Source of the DNA: Prostheceraeus crozeri
Lineage: Eukaryota; Platyhelminthes; Polycladida; Euryleptidae
Assembly: GCA_907163375.1 (NCBI GenBank)
Contig: CAJQUW010007520.1
Span: forward strand, 7,501-71,500
Direction of reading: 5' to 3'
DNA: 64,000 nucleotides
Positions 49,331-60,800 of the stretch are shown here, in pieces. How positions within the stretch are numbered: the first letter of the stretch is position 1; each line of letters begins with the position of its first letter. The position numbers and the translations under genes were made by a program. The notes below the pieces were generated by a model. That model was not told where the DNA came from and did not search any database. It saw only the letters and a list, made by a program, of their open reading frames with translations.

Positions 49331-51780
49331 CATTACACTGAGATTGAGATTTGGTGAGATCTCAGGAGACCTCTGAGAAAATTTGTAGGACCCTGTGAGT
49401 ACTCGGAAACATTAACTCGATACTCGAGTCATTTTGGTCGTGTGGTCAAATCTACGCGACTAAAATGTTCAACGAGGCCGTAAAACCTGCAATAAGCTGC
49501 CTAATAGGTGTAATGGCTGTATATTTTTCAGCCCTCTCTCTCTCTTGGGTGGCGTCATGCCCCAGATTCCCAGGCTTCATTCTTTTACCCCGGGTTGCCC
49601 GGGCATCCCAATTTTTTTAAAGTTCGCTTTGAAGTCTTAAGTATTGCTATAAACTTGCATTTTCGATTCTTGATAACCTCACCCTTCAACTTCATAATTA
49701 TTTCTCTAATAACTTCTCTGCTTCTTGATTCTACCTTTGCACTTGAAAGGGACTATATTGTCACTAAAATCTGTCTCGTTCGAATAATCGATTATTCAAA
49801 CTGTCCATAGATTGATATCGTTTCGTGGTCGTACGATTTCACATGTGTGTCACATATAGCGACCACATATTGTCTGACGTGATATTAAATGCAATACTGA
49901 ACTAAGGGAGACCGCCGTTGAGGCTCCTTTCAAATTAGCCGCTATTTTCATAAGTTTAACCAGTTGTTTAGCATTGATTTCAGCTCAGCTTAAGGTGCTA
50001 CATCATTTAAATCTGTACTCATTAAGCCGGCAGTGAAACATGTGGTTTCTCCTGCAAACCTACGGCGTTAAATATAAGCGGGGCAATCATTTTGCAAATA
50101 TGATTATATCACTGCAACACGACTGACAGAGCATCCAATGTACGTCAGCATATTTGATGATTTTCCCTTTTATTGGGCAAAAGAACAATTGTTCAATTTT
50201 CGCTAAAATTCCACTGCGTACTTTAGATAGAAGCGTCATTTTTAGCAATCGGTGCGAATTCCTACAGCCCGGGCTAAGTCCGAAAATTGTGAATTCAACC
50301 CAGGCCTTTGAGGTCGGGCTGGGAAACCTAGATGTGGTATTCCTAATAAGAGCGATGTAAAGTGTGCAAGTTTGTCGCAATTGTGCTATGCTAGTAACAG
50401 AGCTGATCATAAAAAACGGACCAGTTGATTTACGCTGAAATTCAATCTTTTCTCATACCTTTCAATCGCGTCGCAGAGCAACGTACATCTGTATAAATTA
50501 TTAGCTAACAGAATGCATTCTAGGGTAAATAAAAATCATTACGCAGAATATAAATGGTTAGAATTGTTTCTATGCGGTTTGAATTCAAATATTATTAGAA
50601 CCTTAACAAATAGATCACTCCTGTTTTCTTAGGTACAGGTAAATATTATGATTTAATTAATACTCAGCAAATCAATTTTTTTGTTTTTATCTGAATAAAA
50701 GTGTGGACTCATATTTTACATCTTGAAGTCAATCATGATCATTGTCTCTGATTATGATTTAGTCATTTTGTATCATGTAATTTGTGAAATGACAAGCGCA
50801 AGAAAACACTCTTATTAGCAAGGTTGAGTCCTTAACTAAAATTCACTTCATTCGCAATGAACTAGCAAAACATTCCTTCTCCAAACTAATTCTAATTCTA
50901 AAGGATTTGTATAATATTGCTCTTTCTTTTGCATTGCTATCATGATGTAGTCAATTCCTTGGTACTGTCTCCAAAAACTGCACATATGTGATATTCCTAT
51001 ATCACATGAAGCAATAGATACCAAAAAGAGTTAATGTAATGAAATCGAAACCGCTGTCACATTGGAGATGCAATTAATAGTCATTTGTTAATCTGCCTAA
51101 ATCTGCCTCCCTGTATGCGTAACACCATGCAAATTACTCGGCTGCGATAGCAATAAAATGTTGTACATTCATTTCATGGTAAACGATTTAAGAAGTGCAT
51201 TCGACTTCAGCTTCAAGTCGCACATCTCCTCAACTATTTTCCAGATGTTGCTGTAGTTTCTGGTGCTTCCTGATTTCCAGTGTAGATCTGCTTTGAAAAT
51301 TATTTTCCTGATTTTCTCCTTGTAGTGCAAGTAGTTCCAAGGGCCCGCTTTGGAAGGTAAAGTGATGCAAGTTTATCATGTTTCAAAATCAGCGTCATCC
51401 ATGCTCTGTTTTCGATAACATGTTTACTAACGTCTGCGGAAGGTGATGTCGATTAAAACAAGAAAAATTGAGCATTCGTCAAGGGATCACATCGAGTTGT
51501 ATGCCTGATGCTATAGAGCGAATTGGAGTGCGCAAATCAAAAATCCTCATGTGATTGACTTGTACGACAATCACTATATCACACAAACGTCAAATTTTAC
51601 AATCAAATTGTATGCGTAAATATCATATATGTGCGCATTGTTGTTGCTGGTAGACGCTTAAAATGCTTTCAACTCAATGGGCATGAAAGCTGCATTTCAT
51701 AATATCAAGCAAATCTTTATATATCTACTATACTCACCATAACCAAGCAAATCCTTTTTTGAATGATCTAAATGCAGATA
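49331..51780. other. No gene recognised
   Basis: Short frames only. A small GC-rich hairpin (CCCCGGGTTGCCCGGGC, about 49588-49604) lies in it. No domain seen on either strand. Confidence 0.45.
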
Positions 51781-52023
51781 AAATTCCGCAATGTCAGTCG
51801 AAGACTGCATGTACTAAGAGTGGCTCTTTTAACCCACGTCTTTCATCTTCCATCTTCCATGTCACTCGCTTCTTTGCAAATTCTTCATAAGGCGACTTCC
51901 ATAAGGCGTGGTGAGGCGATTTTCATCTGCCGTCTTCCGCCTTCCATCGCCCATCTTCCACCTACCGCAGTCACACTGGGGAAATCCATTTCCGATATAG
52001 TCAGCGCTATTTTTCACTATTTA

Positions 52024-52896
52024 GGGGAAGTCGGGGTATGATGAGACATTTTTCTTTTTTGCCACCTAACTCGTGAAAAAATAAAGTTAGACAATCGGTT
52101 TTTTATACTTAGTAGCTCCTTTTGATCAAGATCAATATACTACAACAATTGAATTTTCTTGAAAATACATCACTCGTTCAAAATTTTGAAATTATTGAAC
52201 CAAGTGAATTGTTTCATCATGCCCTTATAGTCGGGCATGATGAAACAGGCTTGGGGCACTACTCTTTAAAAACGATGCTGTAAATAAATGATGGAATACG
52301 ACTATAGTACAGGCGCAGTGTTAGTTAATAGAGCAAATGAAGAGGTAAAAGAAATCACAGGAGTCATAATCTTTTCATCAACTTTGAGTTAGCCAGCACA
52401 GTTCGTCACTCACCTCAATTGTAGCAGAGTTCAGGTCAAAATGGTTTCCCTTATCTGCGTCGAGTATATTCACGCACCGATGATGAGAAATAGCGAGGTT
52501 TCCCCTTTCAGTGATACGATTGGCCAGACAAACTTAGTCAAACGTCAGTGTATCCGTCAGCATCTGTCGGTACGGGAGGTTCTTGACAGTCATGTTTCAA
52601 GAAGAAAAACGATCTCTCCCTTTGTTTCGACACGTAGTGTTTATTTGATAAAGAGACTAAAATCCCGACGCGTTTCGTACTGTGGACAGTGTCAAGGGTG
52701 CCAGTGTCGTCACCCTTGACACTGTCCACAGAACGAAACGCGTCAGGATTTCATTCTCTTTATCAAATAAACACTACGTGTCGAAATAAAGGGAGAGATC
52801 GCTTTTCTTTTAGAAACATGACTGTCAGTGTATCCGATCACAGAGAACTGCGTCTGTTTCATCTTATACAATGTTTCATCCTACCCCGGCTTCCCC
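52024..52896. mobile_element. TA-flanked MITE or non-autonomous transposon, 873 bp
   Basis: Terminal inverted repeats: the left is GGGGAAGTCGGGGTATGATG and the right, as reverse complement, GGGGAAGCCGGGGTAGGATG. TA is on both sides (52022-52023, 52897-52898), as for Tc1/mariner-like elements. Inside, a 14-bp perfect hairpin GTTTCATCATGCCC / GGGCATGATGAAAC (52211-52246) echoes the terminal repeat, and a larger palindrome is inserted at 52584-52827. No transposase. Confidence 0.75.
52584..52827. mobile_element. Long palindrome nested in the TA-flanked element
   Basis: The left arm 52584-52699 and right arm 52711-52827 are almost perfect reverse complements around a ~10-base centre. Arms run from GACAGTCATGTTTC through TCTCCCTTT...CGACACGTAGTGTTTATTTG to GACGCGTTTCG and GTGGACAGTGTCAAGGGTG. 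The 13-mer GTCAGTGTATCCG occurs on both sides (52544-52556, 52824-52836), a likely target duplication, though about 27 bases separate the left copy from the arm. Each arm contains CGAAACGCGTC, a phrase seen near Penelope-like and hammerhead ends. Confidence 0.75.
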
Positions 52897-53280
52897 TACC
52901 GTTGCTATGACTACTGTCTTGATCCTAATCCTCGTGCGACATTGTGAACCAAGGCTGTTTTCTGATTGCTTCTCTTCGCAAATGACAGTTTCCTTCCTAA
53001 ATCTTCCCGCAGACGTCACTTCACGTTGTCATAATTTTAGAACAGTCTGATGGCTGATGGAAATGAACTTCATCAGCCACTTAATTTCATGCCTTATGTC
53101 CGATGGACGACGCCTTATGACTACTCCTGTGTGACAGCGTGATAGACGATAGAAGATGGAAGATGACTTATGGCTGGTGATTTTTTCTGTGATAGGTTGT
53201 ATTCTTTTCTACATGCAATTTAAGGGAAATCCCAAATGGAAGATGGAAGACGACTTTTTCCATGTGACAGCGGCCGTATT

Positions 53281-54610
53281 GTATGCCGCTCACATAGCAA
53301 CATTGATAAGGGAATTACAAAAAGAAGCTGAAATTACAGAGGCAAGACAAACATTGTATGCCGATGATAGTTGTAATGATGGAGATATGTCGGAACGTTT
53401 TTGTCTGAGAGGCGTTCAATGCTAATATCATGCAAATGTGGTGAAGGCAATTTTTATGAAACAAATGCCCAATGTCAACAGTCTGATGTGGTTATAGAGT
53501 AGCCGGCGGTCTTGTTTTCGAGAGCATGCCTTCTACCACCAACGTCGCTGGATCAAGCCTGCCGATGCTCTGCCTAAGAAGAGGAATTTCATGCGTGGGC
53601 ATCTGTTGAGTTTGATAAATAATATTGATAATCAAGTTATTTTTGATGAAAAAATCTTGTTTATTGTTATAAAAGCCTGAATGAAAAATAAGCGGATATA
53701 AGGCTCCACCAAATTTCAGCTTTTTTTAGTTTGCTTTACTTGTTGCTTTGTCAAAGCAGCAATCTTAATTCAAAGAAAATCATTGTTCAGACAGAGACTA
53801 TAAATATGTCGTGAAAATAGAGCAGTTTCCGTTTTCTGTTGCAGTCGACAGAAAGTGCTTCCATTGAAACTAGATTTTATTTGACCATGCTTGCTGGTAG
53901 CAGTTGAACTGTCATCATCATAAATTATACCGTTTATTAAATTTGATGACAAATACTTCTGACAGGCAGTTCAGAGCGTTTGATAAAGTTCAAGCTCATG
54001 CAGACGACTATATTTCAAACTCAGCGATCCGTGGTTGGATGTCTGTGCATTGATATATTGCAAATAGTTCAAAAATTCGATAATATCATAAAAGTGTAAG
54101 CAATTTTGATGTATTTGAAAGATTTGTACTGCAATGACATCATGTGATTTCTAACATTATCTGCCCTATCTTTTTCACAACATTAGAATATCAGATTTCA
54201 CTTGTGCTTAAGGTTTCCTATTCCTCAAAACTAAGAGAGGCAGAATGCAGAGTCTCTCTCTCTCAAACTGTGACTGAAGACAGATTTAGCGACATGTCTC
54301 GTAACTGTCAATGGCCTTTAGGCGGAGTGCAATTTTTTTTGTTCATTTAAGCATGAAAAAATTCTATTTTCAATCATCAATAATCAAAGACAAAAATGTT
54401 GTATGTATAGAAATGTTAGATCATTCGCCGAGATTAACAGTAGATTATAAAATCAATGTTAAATTTACAAAAAACAAGAATAAATGCTGATATATATTAT
54501 ATACTGATTCCTTATACTAATGAGGCATAATACTGATTCCTTATTTGCCTCCAGCACTACGCGAGTAGTAAGGAAGTGACAAACACCAGATAGCGCAAGA
54601 TGGCCGCCAT
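53281..54610. other. No gene; left flank of the satellite array
   Basis: Unique AT-rich sequence with one tRNA-like patch (listed separately) and a 15-mer ATACTGATTCCTTAT occurring twice (near 54499 and 54531). Just before the array, GCAAGATGGCCGCCATC (54594-54610) looks like a strong start-codon context, but the frame closes after about 30 codons. Confidence 0.45.
53499..53575 (+). repeat. tRNA-like sequence (SINE or pseudogene)
   Basis: GCCGGCGGTCTTGTTTTCGA resembles a tRNA 5' end with A box, and CGCTGGATCAAGCCTG resembles a B box (GGWTCRANNC) at the right distance. The acceptor and T stems do not pair, so a functional tRNA is unlikely. Confidence 0.3.
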
Positions 54611-54865
54611 CGCTGACGTCCCCCCCCCTCTGGAACGACAGAGTGTCGTGGTGGACTTGGGCGACCGCCAGGATTTGTCTTGAGGCTATAGTGTGTGATG
54701 TTTTTCGTGCAATCTGCTGAATGTTGTGTTGTAAAATGGGCTGTTTCGAGTGGAAGGAGTGCTCGGATGGGAAAACGGAGGCCAGATTCGGATTCGGCGT
54801 GAAATTCTGCATCGGTATGGTGAGTTTCAAGTCAATCGGAGAGAAAAATTTTCGCTGACGTCCCC
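54611..54865 (+). repeat. Divergent left-edge unit of the satellite array
   Basis: Starts with the monomer phrase CGCTGACGTCCCCCCCCC (54611 on), followed by about 130 bp that do not match the core monomer. It then returns to the B subunit at ATGGGAAAACGGAGGCC (about 54768) with one difference (GGCGTGAAATT instead of AGCGTGAAATT). A degenerate, rearranged edge copy. Confidence 0.75.
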
Positions 54866-57800
54866 CCCCTCTGGACAGCTCGCTTCGATTTTGGCTTCCA
54901 GTGGACGGATTTTGTCGTGCGATAGCTCGTTTGAAAGCTAAGAGTGAGACAAATTCAGTGAAAGAATCGGCTTGTTCCTATCTGTCTTCGTTTAGATGTG
55001 AGACGCCATTTAAGATTTTGGGACATTGGCGAAAAACGACAGAGTTAGAATTTGGGACGTTTTGGGCTCTAGCTTCAAAACGAAGCATCGGATTGGAAAA
55101 CGGATTTCAGATTTGGAATCAGCGTGAAATTCTTTATCTGTATGATGAGTTTCAAGTCAATCGGCGACAAAAAATTTTCAACATTTTTCGAAAAAACGAC
55201 AGAGTTAGAATTTGGGACGTTTTGGTGTGTGGCGCCCAAACAAACCATCGGATGGGAAAACGGAGGCCAGATTCGGATTCAGCGTGAAATTCTGCATCGG
55301 TATGGTGAGTTTCAAGTCAATCGGAGAGAAAAATTTTCGCTGACGTCCCCCCCCTCTGGACAGCTCGCTTCGATTTTGGCTTCCAGTGGACGGATTTTGT
55401 CGTGCGATAGCTCGTTTGAAAGCTAAGAGTGAGACAAATTCAGTGAAAGAATCGGCTTGTTCCTATCTGTCTTCGTTTAGATGTGAGACGCCATTTAAGA
55501 TTTTGGGACATTGGCGAAAAACGACAGAGTTAGAATTTGGGACGTTTTGGGCTCTAGCTTCAAAACGAAGCATCGGATTGGAAAACGGATTTCAGATTTG
55601 GAATCAGCGTGAAATTCTTTATCTGTATGGTGAGTTTCAAGTCAATCGGCGACAAAAAATTTTCAACATTTTTCGAAAAAACGACAGAGTTAGAATTTGG
55701 GACGTTTTGGTGTGTGGCGCCCAAACAAACCATCGGATGGGAAAACGGAGGCCAGATTCGGATTCAGCGTGAAATTCTGCATCGGTATGGTGAGTTTCAA
55801 GTCAATCGGAGAGAAAAATTTTCGCTGACGTCCCCCCCCCTCTGGACAGCTCGCTTCGATTTTGGCTTCCAGTGGACGGATTTAGTCGTGCTATAGCTCG
55901 TTTGAAAGCTAAGAGTGAGACAAATTCAGTGAAAGAATCGGCTTGTTCCTATCTGTCTTCGTTTAGATGTGAGACGCCATTTAAGATTTTGGGACATTGG
56001 CGAAAAACGACAGAGTTAGAATTTGGGACGTTTTGGGCTCTAGCTTCAAAACGAAGCATCGGATTGGAAAACGGATTTCAGATTTGGAATCAGCGTGAAA
56101 TTCTTTATCTGTATGGTGAGTTTCAAGTCAATCGGCGACAAAAAATTTTCAACATTTTTCGAAAAAACGACAGAGTTAGAATTTGGGACGTTTTGGTGTG
56201 TGGCGCCCAAACGAACCATCGGATGGGAAAACGGAGGCCAGATTCGGATTCAGCGTGAAATTCTGCATCGGTATGGTGAGTTTCAAGTCAATCGGAGAGA
56301 AAAATTTTCGCTGACGTCCCCCCCCCTCTGGACAGCTCGCTTCGATTTTGGCTTCCAGTGGACGGATTTAGTCGTGCTATAGCTCGTTTGAAAGCTAAGA
56401 GTGAGACAAATTCAGTGAAAGAATCGGCTTGTTCCTATCTGTCTTCGTTTAGATGTGAGACGCCATTTAAGATTTTGGGACATTGGCGAAAAACGACAGA
56501 GTTAGAATTTGGGACGTTTTGGGCTCTAGCTTCAAAACGAAGCATCGGATTGGAAAACGGATTTCAGATTTGGAATCAGCGTGAAATTCTTTATCTGTAT
56601 GGTGAGTTTCAAGTCAATCGGCGACAAAAAATTTTCAACATTTTTCGAAAAAACGACAGAGTTAGAATTTGGGACGTTTTGGTGTGTGGCGCCCAAACGA
56701 ACCATCGGATGGGAAAACGGAGGCCAGATTCGGATTCAGCGTGAAATTCTGCATCGGTATGGTGAGTTTCAAGTCAATCGGAGAGAAAAATTTTCGCTGA
56801 CGTCCCCCCCCCTCTGGACAGCTCGCTTCGATTTTGGCTTCCAGTGGACGGATTTAGTCGTGCTATAGCTCGTTTGAAAGCTAAGAGTGAGACAAATTCA
56901 GTGAAAGAATCGGCTTGTTCCTATCTGTCTTCGTTTAGATGTGAGACGCCATTTAAGATTTTGGGACATTGGCGAAAAACGACAGAGTTAGAATTTGGGA
57001 CGTTTTGGGCTCTAGCTTCAAAACGAAGCATCGGATTGGAAAACGGATTTCAGATTTGGAATCAGCGTGAAATTCTTTATCTGTATGGTGAGTTTCAAGT
57101 CAATCGGCGACAAAAAATTTTCAACATTTTTCGAAAAAACGACAGAGTTAGAATTTGGGACGTTTTGGTGTGTGGCGCCCAAACGAACCATCGGATGGGA
57201 AAACGGAGGCCAGATTCGGATTCAGCGTGAAATTCTGCATCGGTATGGTGAGTTTCAAGTCAATCGGAGAGAAAAATTTTCGCTGACGTCCCCCCCCCGT
57301 CTGGACAGCTCGCTTCGATTTTGGCTTCCAGTGGACGGATTTAGTCGTGCCATAGCTCGTTTGAAAGCTAAGAGTGAGACAAATTCAGTGAAAGAATCGG
57401 CTTGTTCCTATCTGTCTTCGTTTAGATGTGAGACGCCATTTAAGATTTTGGGACATTGGCGAAAAACGACAGAGTTAGAATTTGGGACGTTTTGGGCTCT
57501 AGCTTCAAAACGAAGCATCGGATTGGAAAACGGATTTCAGATTTGGAATCAGCGTGAAATTCTTTATCTGTATGGTGAGTTTCAAGTCAATCGGCGACAA
57601 AAAATTTTCAACATTTTTCGAAAAAACGACAGAGTTAGAATTTGGGACGTTTTGGTGTGTGGCGCCCAAACGAACCATCGGATGGGAAAACGGAGGCCAG
57701 ATTCGGATTCAGCGTGAAATTCTGCATCGGTATGGTGAGTTTCAAGTCAATCGGAGAGAAAAATTTTCGCTGACGTCCCCCCCCCTCTGGACAGCTCGCT

Positions 57801-60800
57801 TCGATTTTGGCTTCCAGTGGACGGATTTAGTCGTGCCATAGCTCGTTTGAAAGCTAAGAGTGAGACAAATTCAGTGAAAGAATCGGCTTGTTCCTATCTG
57901 TCTTCGTTTAGATGTGAGACGCCATTTAAGATTTTGGGACATTGGCGAAAAACGACAGAGTTAGAATTTGGGACGTTTTGGGCTCTAGCTTCAAAACGAA
58001 GCATCGGATTGGAAAACGGATTTCAGATTTGGAATCAGCGTGAAATTCTTTATCTGTATGGTGAGTTTCAAGTCAATCGGCGACAAAAAATTTTCAACAT
58101 TTTTCGAAAAAACGACAGAGTTAGAATTTGGGACGTTTTGGTGTGTGGCGCCCAAACGAACCATCGGATGGGAAAACGGAGGCCAGATTCGGATTCAGCG
58201 TGAAATTCTGCATCGGTATGGTGAGTTTCAAGTCAATCGGAGAGAAAAATTTTCGCTGACGTCCCCCCCCCTCTGGACAGCTCGCTTCGATTTTGGCTTC
58301 CAGTGGACGGATTTAGTCGTGCCATAGCTCGTTTGAAAGCTAAGAGTGAGACAAATTCAGTGAAAGAATCGGCTTGTTCCTATCTGTCTTCGTTTAGATG
58401 TGAGACGCCATTTAAGATTTTGGGACATTGGCGAAAAACGACAGAGTTAGAATTTGGGACGTTTTGGGCTCTAGCTTCAAAACGAAGCATCGGATTGGAA
58501 AACGGATTTCAGATTTGGAATCAGCGTGAAATTCTTTATCTGTATGGTGAGTTTCAAGTCAATCGGCGACAAAAAATTTTCAACATTTTTCGAAAAAACG
58601 ACAGAGTTAGAATTTGGGACGTTTTGGTGTGTGGCGCCCAAACGAACCATCGGATGGGAAAACGGAGGCCAGATTCGGATTCAGCGTGAAATTCTGCATC
58701 GGTATGGTGAGTTTCAAGTCAATCGGAGAGAAAAATTTTCGCTGACGTCCCCCCCCCTCTGGACAGCTCGCTTCGATTTTGGCTTCCAGTGGACGGATTT
58801 AGTCGTGCCATAGCTCGTTTGAAAGCTAAGAGTGAGACAAATTCAGTGAAAGAATCGGCTTGTTCCTATCTGTCTTCGTTTAGATGTGAGACGCCATTTA
58901 AGATTTTGGGACATTGGCGAAAAACGACAGAGTTAGAATTTGGGACGTTTTGGGCTCTAGCTTCAAAACGAAGCATCGGATTGGAAAACGGATTTCAGAT
59001 TTGGAATCAGCGTGAAATTCTTTATCTGTATGGTGAGTTTCAAGTCAATCGGCGACAAAAAATTTTCAACATTTTTCGAAAAAACGACAGAGTTAGAATT
59101 TGGGACGTTTTGGTGTGTGGCGCCCAAACGAACCATCGGATGGGAAAACGGAGGCCAGATTCGGATTCAGCGTGAAATTCTGCATCGGTATGGTGAGTTT
59201 CAAGTCAATCGGAGAGAAAAATTTTCGCTGACGTCCCCCCCCCTCTGGACAGCTCGCTTCGATTTTGGCTTCCAGTGGACGGATTTAGTCGTGCCATAGC
59301 TCGTTTGAAAGCTAAGAGTGAGACAAATTCAGTGAAAGAATCGGCTTGTTCCTATCTGTCTTCGTTTAGATGTGAGACGCCATTTAAGATTTTGGGACAT
59401 TGGCGAAAAACGACAGAGTTAGAATTTGGGACGTTTTGGGCTCTAGCTTCAAAACGAAGCATCGGATTGGAAAACGGATTTCAGATTTGGAATCAGCGTG
59501 AAATTCTTTATCTGTATGGTGAGTTTCAAGTCAATCGGCGACAAAAAATTTTCAACATTTTTCGAAAAAACGACAGAGTTAGAATTTGGGACGTTTTGGT
59601 GTGTGGCGCCCAAACGAACCATCGGATGGGAAAACGGAGGCCAGATTCGGATTCAGCGTGAAATTCTGCATCGGTATGGTGAGTTTCAAGTCAATCGGAG
59701 AGAAAAATTTTCGCTGACGTCCCCCCCCCTCTGGACAGCTCGCTTCGATTTTGGCTTCCAGTGGACGGATTTAGTCGTGCCATAGCTCGTTTGAAAGCTA
59801 AGAGTGAGACAAATTCAGTGAAAGAATCGGCTTGTTCCTATCTGTCTTCGTTTAGATGTGAGACGCCATTTAAGATTTTGGGACATTGGCGAAAAACGAC
59901 AGAGTTAGAATTTGGGACGTTTTGGGCTCTAGCTTCAAAACGAAGCATCGGATTGGAAAACGGATTTCAGATTTGGAATCAGCGTGAAATTCTTTATCTG
60001 TATGGTGAGTTTCAAGTCAATCGGCGACAAAAAATTTTCAACATTTTTCGAAAAAACGACAGAGTTAGAATTTGGGACGTTTTGGTGTGTGGCGCCCAAA
60101 CGAACCATCGGATGGGAAAACGGAGGCCAGATTCGGATTCAGCGTGAAATTCTGCATCGGTATGGTGAGTTTCAAGTCAATCGGAGAGAAAAATTTTCGC
60201 TGACGTCCCCCCCCCTCTGGACAGCTCGCTTCGATTTTGGCTTCCAGTGGACGGATTTAGTCGTGCCATAGCTCGTTTGAAAGCTAAGAGTGAGACAAAT
60301 TCAGTGAAAGAATCGGCTTGTTCCTATCTGTCTTCGTTTAGATGTGAGACGCCATTTAAGATTTTGGGACATTGGCGAAAAACGACAGAGTTAGAATTTG
60401 GGACGTTTTGGGCTCTAGCTTCAAAACGAAGCATCGGATTGGAAAACGGATTTCAGATTTGGAATCAGCGTGAAATTCTTTATCTGTATGGTGAGTTTCA
60501 AGTCAATCGGCGACAAAAAATTTTCAACATTTTTCGAAAAAACGACAGAGTTAGAATTTGGGACGTTTTGGTGTGTGGCGCCCAAACGAACCATCGGATG
60601 GGAAAACGGAGGCCAGATTCGGATTCAGCGTGAAATTCTGCATCGGTATGGTGAGTTTCAAGTCAATCGGAGAGAAAAATTTTCGCTGACGTCCCCCCCC
60701 CTCTGGACAGCTCGCTTCGATTTTGGCTTCCAGTGGACGGATTTAGTCGTGCCATAGCTCGTTTGAAAGCTAAGAGTGAGACAAATTCAGTGAAAGAATC

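Larger units (their letters stand above)
51820..53280. repeat. Composite of CTTCCATCTTCC repeats and inverted GTCACAC ends
   Basis: On the left (51830-51985), + strand repeats of CTTCCATCTTCCAT and TAAGGCG lead to CGCAGTCACACTGGGGA. On the right (53095-53280) the same phrases occur in inverse orientation (CCTGTGTGACAGCG, GATGGAAGATGAC, CATGTGACAGCGGCC). Reverse-complemented, CGCTGTCACACAGGAG mirrors the left end. This looks like one MITE family split by the element at 52024-52896, or several copies in opposite orientations. Confidence 0.5.

Noticed and set aside
52660-52760. Complete hammerhead ribozyme in the palindrome
   Set aside because: GAAACGCGTC is present but no CTGANGA lies at a usable distance.
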